The notes: a model not told the origin generated them from the letters alone. A stretch of 64,000 nucleotides of DNA from Neomesorhizobium albiziae (GCF_900114255.1 NZ_FOSL01000001.1:186001-250000), one strand, 5' to 3'. Positions 8,770-17,534 are shown, counted from the first letter of the stretch. Made by a program: numbers and translations.

Positions 8770-10517
8770 GCCTGCTTGAAATAGAAAACCTGTCGGTCGA
8801 GATCGACGGCACACCGATCCTCAAGGGCGTCGACCTGACCATCGACCAGGGCGAGGTGATGGGGCTGGTCGGCGAAAGCGGCTCGGGCAAGTCGATGACA
8901 GCGCTCGCCGTCATGGGGTTGCTGCCGTTTGCCGCCCGCGCCGCCGGCCGGGTTTCCTTCGGCGGCATCGATATCCTTGCCGCCACGGAGGACCAGATGT
9001 GTGCGCTGCGCGGCGACGACATCGGTATGGTTTTCCAGGAGCCGATGACGGCGCTCAACCCGGTCAAGACAATCGGCGAACAGGTCGCGGAAGGTATCCG
9101 CTGGCACACCCGCGCCACCAGGGCCGATGCCGAAGCCCATGCGCGCAAAATCCTCGACCGTGTCGGCCTGCCCGAAGCGAAATTTCCGCTGTCGGTCTAC
9201 CCGCACCAACTGTCGGGCGGCCAGCGCCAGCGTGTCGTCATCGCCATCGCCTGCGCGCTGAAGCCGAAGCTGCTGATCGCCGACGAGCCGACGACGGCGC
9301 TAGACGTGGTGCTGCAGAAGCAGATACTCGAACTGCTGCGCGACCTCGTCGACGAGAACCGCATGGGCCTGCTGTTGATCTCGCACGACCTGGCCGTGGT
9401 GACCGACATGTCCGACCGCATCACGGTGATGCGCCACGGCGAGGTGATGGAAGGCGGCGAGACCGCGCGCACCCTGTCGCGACAGCTGCACCCCTACACC
9501 AGGCAACTGGCGCAGGCATCGATGCATGTGCCGCAGCGCAAGCCATTTGCCTCCCCGTCGTGGGGAGACCGCGCTGCAGGCGCGGGTGGGGGTAGCGATC
9601 GAACCCAAGCTGGACGCCCATCCGCTACCCCGGAACGGGGGAGAGATGCCGACCCTGAGCTTGTCGAAGGGAAGGCGGATTGGGGGAAAAATCAGTCCGC
9701 TCTCCTCTCCGTGGAAAACATCGTCCGCGACTATCCCGGCCGCCGCACTTCGCTGTTCCGCAAGCCCGAGCCGGTCCGCGCCGTCGACGGCGTTTCCTTC
9801 TCGATGCAGCCCGGCCAGTCGACCGCGCTCGTCGGCCGCTCCGGCTGCGGAAAATCGACGCTTGCCCGCATGATCCTGGCGCTCGACCGGCCGACGGACG
9901 GGGAAATCCGCTTCATCGGCGAAGCGCTGACCGGCAAGGACGAAGCCGCGCTGAAATCCGCCCGCCGCAACATGCAGGTGGTGTTCCAGGATCCCTACGG
10001 CTCGTTCGACCCGCGCCACAAGGTAGAGCGCCTCATCGCCGAGCCGTTGCATCTCATGGAAGAAAAACCGTCCGCGAAAGAACGACGCGACAAGGTCGCC
10101 GCCGCCCTGCACGAAGTGGGTCTCAGCCCTCGCGACATGGATAAATATCCGCACGAATTCTCCGGCGGCCAGCGCCAGCGCCTGTCGATCGCGCGCGCCA
10201 TCATCACCAGGCCCAAACTCGTCGTCGCCGACGAACCGGTGTCGGCGCTCGACGTTTCCATCCGCGCCCAGATCCTCGATCTCTTCGCCGATCTGAACAG
10301 CCGGCTCGGCGTCGCCTATCTCTTCATCACCCACGATTTGACGGTGGCGCGCGCCATCACCGACGACGTGATGGTGATGCATGAGGGCAGGATCGTGGAG
10401 CGCGGACCGACGGCCGAAGTGCTCGACCACCCGCAGTCGGATGCGGCGAAAGCCCTGGTCGCGGCCGCACCAGACCTCCACCGCGCCATCGCGCGGCGGC
10501 TGCAGGAGCAGGGTTGA
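8766..10517 (+). CDS. Fused double ATPase of a peptide-type ABC importer (DppD-DppF fusion)
   Basis: A 583-residue protein with two complete ABC nucleotide-binding domains, as in GsiA-type transporters. Domain one (residues about 1-255) has Walker A GESGSGKS near residue 36, the signature LSGGQRQR and Walker B LLIADEP. Domain two (from about 313) has Walker A GRSGCGKS near 357, signature FSGGQRQR and Walker B LVVADEP. The start is a TTG at 8766 overlapping the DppC stop. The linker, about residues 262-307, is not ordinary protein sequence: it is a translated intergenic repeat element (9551-9686), rich in Gly, Arg, Ala and Asp. Both domains look intact, so the insertion is apparently tolerated. 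Confidence 0.92.
   Translation: MSLLEIENLSVEIDGTPILKGVDLTIDQGEVMGLVGESGSGKSMTALAVMGLLPFAARAAGRVSFGGIDILAATEDQMCALRGDDIGMVFQEPMTALNPVKTIGEQVAEGIRWHTRATRADAEAHARKILDRVGLPEAKFPLSVYPHQLSGGQRQRVVIAIACALKPKLLIADEPTTALDVVLQKQILELLRDLVDENRMGLLLISHDLAVVTDMSDRITVMRHGEVMEGGETARTLSRQLHPYTRQLAQASMHVPQRKPFASPSWGDRAAGAGGGSDRTQAGRPSATPERGRDADPELVEGKADWGKNQSALLSVENIVRDYPGRRTSLFRKPEPVRAVDGVSFSMQPGQSTALVGRSGCGKSTLARMILALDRPTDGEIRFIGEALTGKDEAALKSARRNMQVVFQDPYGSFDPRHKVERLIAEPLHLMEEKPSAKERRDKVAAALHEVGLSPRDMDKYPHEFSGGQRQRLSIARAIITRPKLVVADEPVSALDVSIRAQILDLFADLNSRLGVAYLFITHDLTVARAITDDVMVMHEGRIVERGPTAEVLDHPQSDAAKALVAAAPDLHRAIARRLQEQG
9551..9686. repeat. Family E-like palindromic element translated in frame inside the ABC ATPase gene
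   Basis: This stretch contains short perfect hairpins typical of intergenic repeats in this genome: CTCCCCGTCGTGGGGAG at its left end, then a GC-rich stem, a GGAACGGGGGAGAG arm, and the string CTGAGCTTGTCGAAGGG also found (complement) in the F elements at 55.6 and 56.2 kb. It has no stop codon in the ATPase frame and forms the linker between the two ATP-binding domains. Confidence 0.7.
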
Positions 10518-10521
10518 GCTA

Positions 10522-10570
10522 ATGCATGTCGCCCGAAAGTGTCCCCGGTTTCGGGACAAGCGACATGCAT
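10522..10570. repeat. Family D palindromic element, copy D1
   Basis: A nested hairpin element: outer arms GCATGTCGC / GCGACATGC and inner arms CCCGAAA / TTTCGGG. It begins four bases after the TGA of the ABC ATPase gene. A nearly identical copy is at 20356, and both copies are followed by the same short string CGAATCCCATTCGGCGCGAC. The rest of the gap to 10781 holds no gene that I can support. Confidence 0.85.
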
Positions 10571-10781
10571 AAACAAGAAGCTGCGGTGCGACGGCCGAAT
10601 CCCATTCGGCGCGACGTGCTGAGGGCGGGGTTACTGCCTATGAAGTGCGCCGGCATCCCATCCCGTGTGATCGCGCGATAGGGAACGTAATCTCTAAGAG
10701 GTCGTTGGACAGTTACGGCGCGTACCGGACCACTCAATTTATCAGGTTCCTTCGCCGACAAAAGCGAAGAAGGAAAGCAGC

Positions 10782-11657
10782 ATGCTGAACGTTCATAAAG
10801 CCAAGCACCGCACGGTCGAAGTAGATGGGGTGAAGCTGTTCTATCGCGAGGCGGGACGGCGCGCCGCGTCCGGCGTGCTGCTTCTCCATGGCCAGCCCAG
10901 TTCATCGTATAGCTTCCGTGACGTCATGAGCCCCTTGGCCGAGGTGGCGTGGGTCGTTGCGCCCGATCTTCCCGGGTTCGGCTTCACGGAGGCGTCCGAA
11001 GACTACGAGTATACGTTCGAGGCTATGGCGCGGACGGTTGACGCTTTAACGCGGGAGATCGGGCTGGAACGGTTCTTCCTATATGTCCACGATTTTGGGG
11101 CGCCCGTCGCCTACTATCTGGCGCTGGCGCGTCCCGATCGTGTGCTAGGGCTTATCATCCAGAACGGCAATGCCCATGAAGAGGGCCTCGGCCCGGATTG
11201 GGAACCCAACAAGGCCTACTGGGCCGACCCCACCCCGGAGAACCGCGCCAGACTTCCGCAGTGGCTGAACTTCGAGGGGGTACGACACACCTATGTCGGC
11301 GACATCCCGGATCGGCTCAAGCCGCTGTTCGCGCCCGACGGCTGGCATCTCGACTGGGAGCGGATGAGCCGGCCGGGGCTTGTCGAGATCCAGTTCCGCA
11401 TCTTCGAAGACTACGGCCGCTACGTCGCCCGTTTCCCCGAGATTTCGGCCTATCATCGCGATCATCAGCCACCCTCGCTAATGCTTTGGGGGCGGCACGA
11501 CCCCTATTTCGAGATCGAAGAGGTGCTCGCCTATGCCCGCGAACTCGACCGGCTCGACATGCACATATACGACGCGGCGCACCTCCTGCTCGAGACGCAC
11601 CATCAAGAGTGCGCGGCGCTCATGTGCGAGTTCATTCAAGATGCGCGATCAAGTTGA
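10782..11657 (+). CDS. Alpha/beta hydrolase, haloalkane dehalogenase / epoxide hydrolase type
   Basis: A 291-residue alpha/beta hydrolase. The HGQPSS oxyanion-hole loop starts at residue 36. The nucleophile elbow reads VHDFGAPV, with Asp104 in place of the usual serine, which is diagnostic of the dehalogenase/epoxide hydrolase branch rather than esterases. The acid (WGRHDPYF) and the base histidine (AAHLLLE) are both present near the C-terminus. The ATG at 10782 follows a GAAGGAAAG ribosome site. It stands alone between repeats and has no functional neighbour, so the substrate (halide, epoxide or fluoroacetate-like) is unknown. Confidence 0.82.
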   Translation: MLNVHKAKHRTVEVDGVKLFYREAGRRAASGVLLLHGQPSSSYSFRDVMSPLAEVAWVVAPDLPGFGFTEASEDYEYTFEAMARTVDALTREIGLERFFLYVHDFGAPVAYYLALARPDRVLGLIIQNGNAHEEGLGPDWEPNKAYWADPTPENRARLPQWLNFEGVRHTYVGDIPDRLKPLFAPDGWHLDWERMSRPGLVEIQFRIFEDYGRYVARFPEISAYHRDHQPPSLMLWGRHDPYFEIEEVLAYARELDRLDMHIYDAAHLLLETHHQECAALMCEFIQDARSS

Positions 11658-11732
11658 GGGAGCTGCTTTCGTCGATCGCATGTAGCGCTGCCTCGCCTCT
11701 CCTTCGGCGATCCGGTGGTGACCTGCCATATC

Positions 11733-12164
11733 CTAGTGCTTTGCCTGCACCAGATCGTTCGGATCGACACCCAACAGTTCGAGCGTACGCTTCAACAGCT
11801 GGATTTCCTGCTCGGCGAGCTGGGTGTCCGCCTTGGCGATCGCTGCCATGCGCCGCGCCAGCGTCTTGCGGCGTTCGAGGTCGAGCCCTCGGAAAAGGTC
11901 GACCGCCTGCGTGCCGCTGGTCTCGTAGCCGAAGTCGTCGAGATATTCGATGACGGCGTCGACGCTTTCGCCCTCGATGCCGAAGGCGTCCCGGCAGATA
12001 CGCCGGAACGTCGCCATCTCGTTGTCGTCCACCTTGCCGTCGGCAAGGATCATCCGGAACAGCAGCAGCAACTCGGCCGAAAGCAACGGATCGTCGGCGA
12101 CCTTGCGCACACCTGGATCGCCCTCGATCATCATGCGCACCTTGGCAAGAACACTATCAAGCAT
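11733..12164 (-). CDS. TerB-like tellurite-resistance family protein
   Basis: A 143-residue, mostly helical acidic protein of the TerB family. The internal pattern FRMILADGKVDDNE and the second half AAIAKADTQLAEQE match the paired metal-binding-like motifs of TerB. I chose ATG 12164, preceded by GGGGA, over the longer frame. Members are cytoplasmic and loosely linked to stress or membrane processes; the molecular function is not established. It is monocistronic and divergent from the TSUP gene. Confidence 0.75.
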   Translation of the reverse strand: MLDSVLAKVRMMIEGDPGVRKVADDPLLSAELLLLFRMILADGKVDDNEMATFRRICRDAFGIEGESVDAVIEYLDDFGYETSGTQAVDLFRGLDLERRKTLARRMAAIAKADTQLAEQEIQLLKRTLELLGVDPNDLVQAKH

Positions 12165-12198
12165 CGGCAATCCCCTGACTCGGTCGCAGGGACCGTAA

Positions 12199-12254
12199 AG
12201 CATTTTGCAGCCAGGTGGAATCGCCTCGTGTCACACAAATGCGGACGGACAAAC
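12199..12254. repeat. Family B element, degenerate copy B1
   Basis: It starts with AGCATTTTGCAGCC, the fixed left end of family B, then keeps only a loose version of the internal stem and of AAATGCGG. The better copies are at 19918, 39004 and 45881. It lies in the divergent gap between the TerB and TSUP genes. Confidence 0.6.
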
Positions 12255-12329
12255 GGAAATCCGGCTTGCGCCAGCGGCCTGGCTGTGGTCGAAGCAACCC
12301 GCCCGCCACAGGTACCCTACCGCCTCCCG

Positions 12330-13115
12330 ATGATCGATCCCGCAACCGATGTTCTGCTGTTGCTCGGCCTGGCCGCATTTTGCGCCGGGTTCATCGATTC
12401 CATTGCCGGTGGCGGCGGGCTGATCACCATCCCTGCCTTGCTGCTGGCAGGCTACGCCCCGGTCGAGGCGCTTGGCACCAACAAGCTGCAAGGCCTGTTC
12501 GGCTCCGGTTCGGCGACCCTCGCCTATGCCTCGAAGGGGCTTGTCGATATCCGCCGGCAATTGCCTGCGGCAGCCCTTTCCTGCGCCGGCTCGGTGATCG
12601 GCGCATTCGTGGCAACCGTCCTGCCCGGCGAGCTGTTGCGCATTGCCCTGCCCTTCCTGCTCATCGCCATCGGGCTCTACTTCGCCTTTAAGCCCAACAT
12701 GAACGATGTCGATCGCGCGGAGCGCTTGTCGCCTTTTCTGTTCGGACTGACGATCGTGCCGCTGATCGGCTTTTATGACGGCATGTTCGGTCCCGGCGCC
12801 GGTTCGTTCTTCATGCTGGCTTTCGTCACGCTCGCAGGCTACGGCGTCCTCAAGGCGACTGCCCACACGAAATTCCTGAACTTCGGCTCCAACATCGGCG
12901 GACTCGCCCTTTTTGCAGCGGTTGGCGCGGTGTCCTGGAAAGTCGGCCTTGTCATGGGCGTGGCTCAGTTCCTCGGCGCCCGCGCCGGAGCGGGCCTGGC
13001 GATGAAGATCGGCGCAAGGTTGATCAAGCCTCTGCTGGTAATCGTCTGCCTCGCACTGGCTGCGCGCCTGCTGATCGACCCCGCGCATCCGCTGCGCGTC
13101 ATGATCGGCATCTGA
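12330..13115 (+). CDS. TSUP family transporter (TauE/SafE), membrane
   Basis: A 261-residue membrane protein with seven to eight predicted helices. The N-terminal FIDSIAGGGGLITIP glycine-rich repeat and its counterpart FYDGMFGPGAGSFFM in the second half are the hallmark duplicated motifs of the TauE/SafE family, which exports sulfite, sulfoacetate and other small organic anions. The ATG at 12330 was picked because translation upstream is only the antisense of TerB and a repeat. No sulfur gene is adjacent, although a SoeA-like gene lies 10 kb away. Confidence 0.88.
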   Translation: MIDPATDVLLLLGLAAFCAGFIDSIAGGGGLITIPALLLAGYAPVEALGTNKLQGLFGSGSATLAYASKGLVDIRRQLPAAALSCAGSVIGAFVATVLPGELLRIALPFLLIAIGLYFAFKPNMNDVDRAERLSPFLFGLTIVPLIGFYDGMFGPGAGSFFMLAFVTLAGYGVLKATAHTKFLNFGSNIGGLALFAAVGAVSWKVGLVMGVAQFLGARAGAGLAMKIGARLIKPLLVIVCLALAARLLIDPAHPLRVMIGI

Positions 13116-13120
13116 TCCTG

Positions 13121-13217
13121 AGCATGATCCCGAAAAGTGGAAACCGGTTTTCGGAAAGATCATGCTCCAACAAGAAATGGAGCCCCATTCCGACCCAATC
13201 GGAATGGAACAGGCTCC
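13121..13217. repeat. Family C palindromic element, copy C1
   Basis: Its core is GCATGATCCCGAAAAGTGG then GAAACCGGTTTTCGGAAAGATCATGC, a hairpin with GATC-type outer arms. A second stem, CCATTCCGA / TCGGAATGG, follows. It starts five bases after the TSUP stop. Related copies are at 50931 and 53392. This motif is widespread in Rhizobiales genomes (general knowledge). Confidence 0.8.
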
Positions 13218-13274
13218 AGCCCTCCACGCTTGCATCTTTGAGGCAGCCGTCACATCGCCTATGATGACCCCGCG

Positions 13275-14114
13275 ATGACGCCTTGGGTCGAGACAGCGGC
13301 TGGGCCGCTCCCGCCTGTCGAGGGCGGGTTCATGATGGTGCGCCGGGAGCCGAAACCCGCGCTGCGCGATGCCGTCATCGACATCATCGGCTACCATGAA
13401 CAGCTGCCTGGACATTTCCGCCAGATCGAACTGGCCTCGCTCATCGTGCCGCTGATCGTCAGTTTCGGTGACCCCTTCGCCATCGGGCTCGGGCGCTTGC
13501 CCGGCCGCAACGATTTCTTCGGCAGTTTCGCAGCCGGGCTCTATGGCGGTCCGGTCATCATCGATTCCTTCGGCTCGTCCTGCTGCATCCAGGTGAATTT
13601 TTCACCGCCCGGCGCCTACCGCTTCTTCGGCCTGCCCATGCACGAACTGGCCGACCGCATGGTGGCGCTGGACGACCTCTATGGCAGCGAAGCTATTGTG
13701 CTGCGCGACCGGCTTGGCGAAGAGCCGGACTGGGACCGGCGCTTCGACCTGATCGAGGCTTTCGTCGAAGACCGCCTGGCCGGCCACGAAAAGCCGTCAT
13801 CCGCGACCGCCTGGGCCTATGCCGAGCTTTTGCGCAGCGGGGGCACCAGGCGCATCGAGACAATCGCCGAAAAACTCGACTGGAGCCGCAAGCATCTGGT
13901 GGAGAAATTCCGGGCCGAAATCGGCCTGGCGCCCAAGGCGGTCGGCCGGATGGCGCGCTTCAACCGGGCGCTCGGGCTGGCGCGAACTCGCACCGCCGGC
14001 GGCTGGGCGGACATCGCCGCCGAATGCGGCTACGCCGACCAGGCGCATCTCGTCCGCGAATTCTCAGAATTCGCCGGCGAACCCCCGACCGCCTGGGCCG
14101 CACGACTGGCCTAG
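13275..14114 (+). CDS. AraC-family transcriptional regulator
   Basis: A 279-residue regulator. The C-terminal third is a double helix-turn-helix: TIAEKLDWSRKHLVEKFRAE is the first, and GWADIAAECGYADQAHLVRE the second, ending in the usual FxxxxGxxP-like region (FAGEPPTAW). The N-terminal 170 residues form a cupin-like sensor of the DUF6597 or similar type. The start used is ATG 13275. It is a single gene; the following VOC gene, 210 bases downstream across a repeat, is a candidate target. Its TAG stop abuts repeat A2. Confidence 0.85.
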   Translation: MTPWVETAAGPLPPVEGGFMMVRREPKPALRDAVIDIIGYHEQLPGHFRQIELASLIVPLIVSFGDPFAIGLGRLPGRNDFFGSFAAGLYGGPVIIDSFGSSCCIQVNFSPPGAYRFFGLPMHELADRMVALDDLYGSEAIVLRDRLGEEPDWDRRFDLIEAFVEDRLAGHEKPSSATAWAYAELLRSGGTRRIETIAEKLDWSRKHLVEKFRAEIGLAPKAVGRMARFNRALGLARTRTAGGWADIAAECGYADQAHLVREFSEFAGEPPTAWAARLA

Positions 14115-14244
14115 GGGGTTGAGATTCAGGTCAGGCCGAGCCGAAAATGGTGGATTTCGAGAACCGGAGCGCAGCGTACATTTGGGTACGTGAGCACCGG
14201 AAGCGGAGAAAGCCGCCATTTGCAGGCCGGCATCACCTGAATCT
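14115..14244. repeat. Family A palindromic element, copy A2
   Basis: The core matches A1 closely, including TACATTTGGGTACG. It begins at the base after the AraC gene's TAG stop. The outermost arms are shorter than in A1, with ATTCAGGT and ACCTGAAT still pairing. Confidence 0.88.
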
Positions 14245-14324
14245 CCCTCGGTAACATTTCTTCAAGACGCCGGCGCCGGCAGCTGCCATCCTCGCGGCTA
14301 TCGAAACAATCCCGGAGAGCGAAA

Positions 14325-14750
14325 ATGGCCGCCAACGCACCCATGGAAGCGCCGCGCATCTATCCCACCTTCCGCTACCGCGACGCCCCTAAGATGATCG
14401 ACTTCCTGTGCGACGCATTCGGCTTCACCGTCCACGCCAAATACATGGACGGCGCCTTCGTTTCCCACGCCCAGCTGGCGTTCGGCTCCTCGATGATCAT
14501 GCTGGGCTCGGTGCGCGACGACGACTACGGCAAGATGGTCGGCGGACCGGCCGATGGCGGCAAGTCCACATACGTGGTGTGCGACGACGCCGACGCGCTC
14601 TTCGCACGCGCCAAAGCCGCCGGCGCGGTCGTCGAAGAGGAGCCGACGAACCGCGACTACGGCAGCCGCGACTTCATCTGCCGCGACCCCGAAGGCAACA
14701 TCTGGTCATTTGGAACCTACTGGCCGAAAGCCCATGAAAAAGCCGAGTGA
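14325..14750 (+). CDS. VOC-superfamily (glyoxalase/PhnB-like) protein
   Basis: A 141-residue single VOC domain with the paired beta-alpha-beta-beta-beta modules. The start is RIYPTFRYRDAPKMIDFLCDAFGF, and the closing stretch FICRDPEGNIWSFGTY carries the conserved glutamate-containing PEGN motif. Members bind a metal or a small ligand; some act as antibiotic-binding or isomerase proteins. It overlaps the following cupin gene by 17 bases, so the two are co-translated. Confidence 0.82.
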   Translation: MAANAPMEAPRIYPTFRYRDAPKMIDFLCDAFGFTVHAKYMDGAFVSHAQLAFGSSMIMLGSVRDDDYGKMVGGPADGGKSTYVVCDDADALFARAKAAGAVVEEEPTNRDYGSRDFICRDPEGNIWSFGTYWPKAHEKAE

Positions 14751-15168
14751 AATGCCCCGCTCGCCAGTTGAACCCGGCGTGATCCTGCTCGCCCCGGAAG
14801 CCGGCCGAACCTACGATCTCGGTAGTATGAGTGCCGTCTTCAAGGCCGACGGCGACGAGACCGGCAACCGCTATTCCGTTTCGGAATGGTGGCTGGAGCC
14901 GCACACGGCCGGACCGGGCGCGCACCACCACGACGCCAACGACGAGATCTTCTACGTCATCGAAGGCACGCCCAGCCTGCGTGTCGGCGATGAATGGATC
15001 ACAGCGTCGCGCGGTGCCTTCTTCCGCATTCCGGCTGGCGTCACCCATGATTTCGAGAACCGCAGCGGCGAACGGGCGGGCCTGCTCAACGTCTTCATCC
15101 CCGGCGGCTTCGAACAGAACATGCCGGCCATTGTCGACTGGTTCCGGCAGGCGAAGCGGAGCAGATAG
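14734..15168 (+). CDS. Cupin-domain protein
   Basis: A 144-residue one-domain cupin. Motif one reads GAHHHDANDEIFYVIEG (two or three His and one Glu for a metal) and motif two FFRIPAGVTHDFEN supplies the last histidine. The ATG at 14734 lies inside the end of the VOC gene; a second ATG at 14752 just after the VOC stop is an alternative. The partner VOC gene suggests a two-gene unit acting on the same small molecule, which I cannot name. Confidence 0.8.
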   Translation: MKKPSEMPRSPVEPGVILLAPEAGRTYDLGSMSAVFKADGDETGNRYSVSEWWLEPHTAGPGAHHHDANDEIFYVIEGTPSLRVGDEWITASRGAFFRIPAGVTHDFENRSGERAGLLNVFIPGGFEQNMPAIVDWFRQAKRSR

Positions 15169-15175
15169 AGCGGCG

Positions 15176-15287
15176 TCACGGCGGATTTCGGGAACCGCAG
15201 CGCAGCGCACATTTGTGTACGTAAGCACCGGAAGCGGAGAAAGCCGCCATTTGCAGGCCGGCATCACCTGAATATCAGCACGCCCTA
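15176..15287. repeat. Family A element, copy A3 (left end truncated)
   Basis: The right half is intact (GGCCGGCATCACCTGAATATC then AGCACGCCC), while the left outer arm is missing. The right end runs into the TAG stop codon of cobQ (15285-15287), as A1 does at the transpeptidase gene. Confidence 0.85.
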
Positions 15288-16754
15288 ACGCGCCAGGCCA
15301 AAAATCGCATCGCAGTCGAGATGCTTTTCAAGATGGGCGGCAATAGCATCGAGCGCCCGCTCCACCTCGGCGCGATAGTCGACGCCGCCGCCGGTTATGC
15401 CCAGCGATTCGAGGAAGCGCGCGCGAAACGTGTCGGCACCGAACAGGCCGTGCAGGTAGGTGCCGAACACTTTTCCATCGGCCGAGGTCGCTCCGTCGTC
15501 GACGCCGTTGATAACCGCCGAGGGACGCAGGCAATCCGGCCCGGATGTACGGCCGAGATGGATTTCGTAGCCGGAAAGCGGCGTCCCGAACGGCACCGAA
15601 TGCGCCGATACATTCCTCACCGTCTTTTCCGGCTCCATGACCGTCTCGATGTCGAGCAGTCCGAGCCCTTCGGCCTCTGTCACGGTTCCTTCGATGCCGT
15701 CCGGGTCGCGCACCGTGCGGCCGAGCATCTGGTAGCCGCCGCAGATGCCCACCACATGCCCGCCCCGCCGCCGGTGGTCGGCAAGGTCCCGGTGCCAGCC
15801 GTTTTCGCGGAATTTCAGAAGGTCGCCGATGGTCGATTTCGAACCGGGGATGACCACCAGCCCGGCATCCGCTGGCAGTTGCTTTCCGGGTGGCACGAAC
15901 ACCACCTCGACTTGCGGTTCAGCCCGCAGCGGGTCGAGATCGTCGAAATTCGCGATGCGGCCGAGCATCGGCACCGCAACCTTCAGCGCCTTCTTCTCGC
16001 CCGATGCCAGCCGCTCGAGGATGACCGAATCCTCCGAGGGCAGAAGTGCGGCTTCCCTGAGCCACGGCACCACGCCGAAGCAGCGCCAGCCGGTGAAGCG
16101 GTGGATCGCGGCGATGCCGTCGTCGAACAGCGAGATATCGCCGCGGAATTTGTTGATGAGGTAGCCGGCGATCATGCGCCGGTCCTCCTCCGGCAGGATC
16201 AGGTGGGTGCCGGCGATCGAGGCGATGACGCCGCCGCGGTCGATGTCGCCGACGAGGATCACCGGCACGTCGGCGCGGGTGGCAAAGCCCATGTTGGCGA
16301 TGTCGCGCGGCCTGAGATTGATCTCGGCCGGCGAGCCCGCACCTTCCACGACGACCAGATCGGCGCCCTCCCCGAGCTTGCGCCACGAATCCATCACCGC
16401 TTCGGCGAGCTTCGGCTTCAGCGCCTGATAGTCGCGCGCCTTGGCTTGCCCGAACACCTTTCCCTGCACGACGACTTGCGCGCCGATGTCGCTCTGCGGC
16501 TTCAGCAGAACCGGGTTCATGTGGATCGACGGCGGCACGCCGCAGGCGATCGCCTGCAACCATTGCGCGCGGCCGATCTCGCCACCCGAGGCGTCACCCG
16601 GAATGTCGGCGACGGCTGCATTGTTCGACATGTTCTGCGGCTTGAACGGGCGCACCGCCATGCCGCGGTTTCTGGCGGCACGGCAAAGCCCTGCCACCAG
16701 CACCGTCTTGCCGACATCCGAGCCGGTGCCCTGCAGCATGATCGCTTTGGCCAT
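15285..16754 (-). CDS. cobQ: Cobyric acid synthase (glutamine-hydrolysing)
   Basis: A 489-residue enzyme that amidates side chains b, d, e and g of adenosylcobyrinic acid a,c-diamide using glutamine and ATP, a late step in vitamin B12 synthesis. The N-terminal MAKAIMLQGTGSDVGKT carries the P-loop-like motif of the dethiobiotin-synthetase fold. The C-terminal amidotransferase domain has the nucleophile in VVGICGGYQMLG and the histidine in TYLHGLFG. The start at 16754 lies two bases downstream of the DddQ-like gene's stop. B12 supply is relevant because the window encodes several corrinoid enzymes. No cobalamin riboswitch was recognised upstream. Confidence 0.95.
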   Translation of the reverse strand: MAKAIMLQGTGSDVGKTVLVAGLCRAARNRGMAVRPFKPQNMSNNAAVADIPGDASGGEIGRAQWLQAIACGVPPSIHMNPVLLKPQSDIGAQVVVQGKVFGQAKARDYQALKPKLAEAVMDSWRKLGEGADLVVVEGAGSPAEINLRPRDIANMGFATRADVPVILVGDIDRGGVIASIAGTHLILPEEDRRMIAGYLINKFRGDISLFDDGIAAIHRFTGWRCFGVVPWLREAALLPSEDSVILERLASGEKKALKVAVPMLGRIANFDDLDPLRAEPQVEVVFVPPGKQLPADAGLVVIPGSKSTIGDLLKFRENGWHRDLADHRRRGGHVVGICGGYQMLGRTVRDPDGIEGTVTEAEGLGLLDIETVMEPEKTVRNVSAHSVPFGTPLSGYEIHLGRTSGPDCLRPSAVINGVDDGATSADGKVFGTYLHGLFGADTFRARFLESLGITGGGVDYRAEVERALDAIAAHLEKHLDCDAIFGLAR

Positions 16755-16756
16755 GA

Positions 16757-17368
16757 TCAGCCGGCTCCCTGTCCGGCAGCGGCAATCGTCGACTTTTGCG
16801 CCAGGTCGCCGCCGCGCCACAGATAGAGAGCCAGAAGCGGTTCGCCGCCGGTGCGCATTGCGTGGCTGACGTTGGAAGCATGGTGGATGACTTCGCCGCC
16901 GCGCCTGCGGCGGAAACCTCCGTCGCCCATGCGCCACTCGGCAGTGCCGGTCAGCGGAATGTAGACCTCCTCGGCAACGTGATGATGATCAGGATAGACC
17001 ACGCCGGGGCCGAGGATCAGAAAGCCCGCCGCAACCCGTTCGTTGCGGAAGTGGCCGCGCGTGCCGAACAGTTCGACCCAGCCGTAATTATCGATGAAAT
17101 GGTGGCCGAAATCCGCCGCGGTGTAGGTCTGGCCCCAGCGCAGCGCATTTGCCTGCTGCATTAAACGCATCGCAAGCTCGCGTTCGCCCGGTGCCGTGAG
17201 TTCAACCGCTTGGCGCAGATGTTTCAAGCAGTCCAGCCCGTTTGCGTGCAGCTTGCGCTCCGGCATCTCCCAATCGATGCCGCCGAGAAAATCGCGCACG
17301 GGCGGTGCATCCGCCCGCATCAGATAGATGCGGAAAGCCTGCAGCAGTTCGTCAAAAATTGTCGCCAC
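16757..17368 (-). CDS. Cupin protein similar to DMSP lyase DddQ
   Basis: A protein of about 203 residues with a C-terminal cupin and a helical N-terminal half, the architecture of the DddQ/DddL/DddW-type cupins. The metal motif reads YPDHHHVAEEVYIPLTG, giving the H-x3-E-x-Y spacing of the DddQ active site, and further histidines follow in VIHHASNVSHAM. The last conserved DddQ histidine is expected about 32 residues after the tyrosine; here one lies at 33. I used a GTG at 17368; a TTG at 17398 is the alternative. It is co-transcribed with cobQ. Family similarity is fairly clear, but many non-marine cupins of this group do not cleave DMSP, so activity is unproven. Confidence 0.65.
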   Translation of the reverse strand: MATIFDELLQAFRIYLMRADAPPVRDFLGGIDWEMPERKLHANGLDCLKHLRQAVELTAPGERELAMRLMQQANALRWGQTYTAADFGHHFIDNYGWVELFGTRGHFRNERVAAGFLILGPGVVYPDHHHVAEEVYIPLTGTAEWRMGDGGFRRRRGGEVIHHASNVSHAMRTGGEPLLALYLWRGGDLAQKSTIAAAGQGAG

Positions 17369-17459
17369 GTCGTGTCCCGCGCATGCATTGGCGCACAACC
17401 GCTCTGTCCAGCATCGGGTTGCGCGGCGGCATCATTGGTCTAGATTGAGGCTCGCGCCT

Positions 17460-17534
17460 AGTGGAGCGAATTTGATATTCGCATCCCATTTGACATCACG
17501 CGCACGGTGCGAATGTCAAATTCAAAGCTCCACT
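17460..17534. repeat. Long imperfect hairpin (75 bases)
   Basis: The arms AGTGGAGC...AATTTGA.ATTCGCA and TGCGAAT.TCAAATT...GCTCCACT pair over nearly their whole length. It lies in the 341-base gap between the divergent DddQ-like and acyl-CoA dehydrogenase genes, which otherwise contains only repeat A4. It could be a repeat of a further family or a structured regulatory site. Confidence 0.7.

Noticed and set aside
14126-14359. A recurring short frame beginning MPACKWRLS inside family A repeats
   Set aside because: The same peptide appears wherever the repeat occurs, varies with the repeat, and shows no ribosome site; it is an artefact of the repeat sequence.
16755-17459. A cobalamin riboswitch controlling cobQ or corrinoid genes
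   Set aside because: No B12-box-like string or suitable long leader was found upstream of cobQ, the corrinoid protein or the MttB genes.
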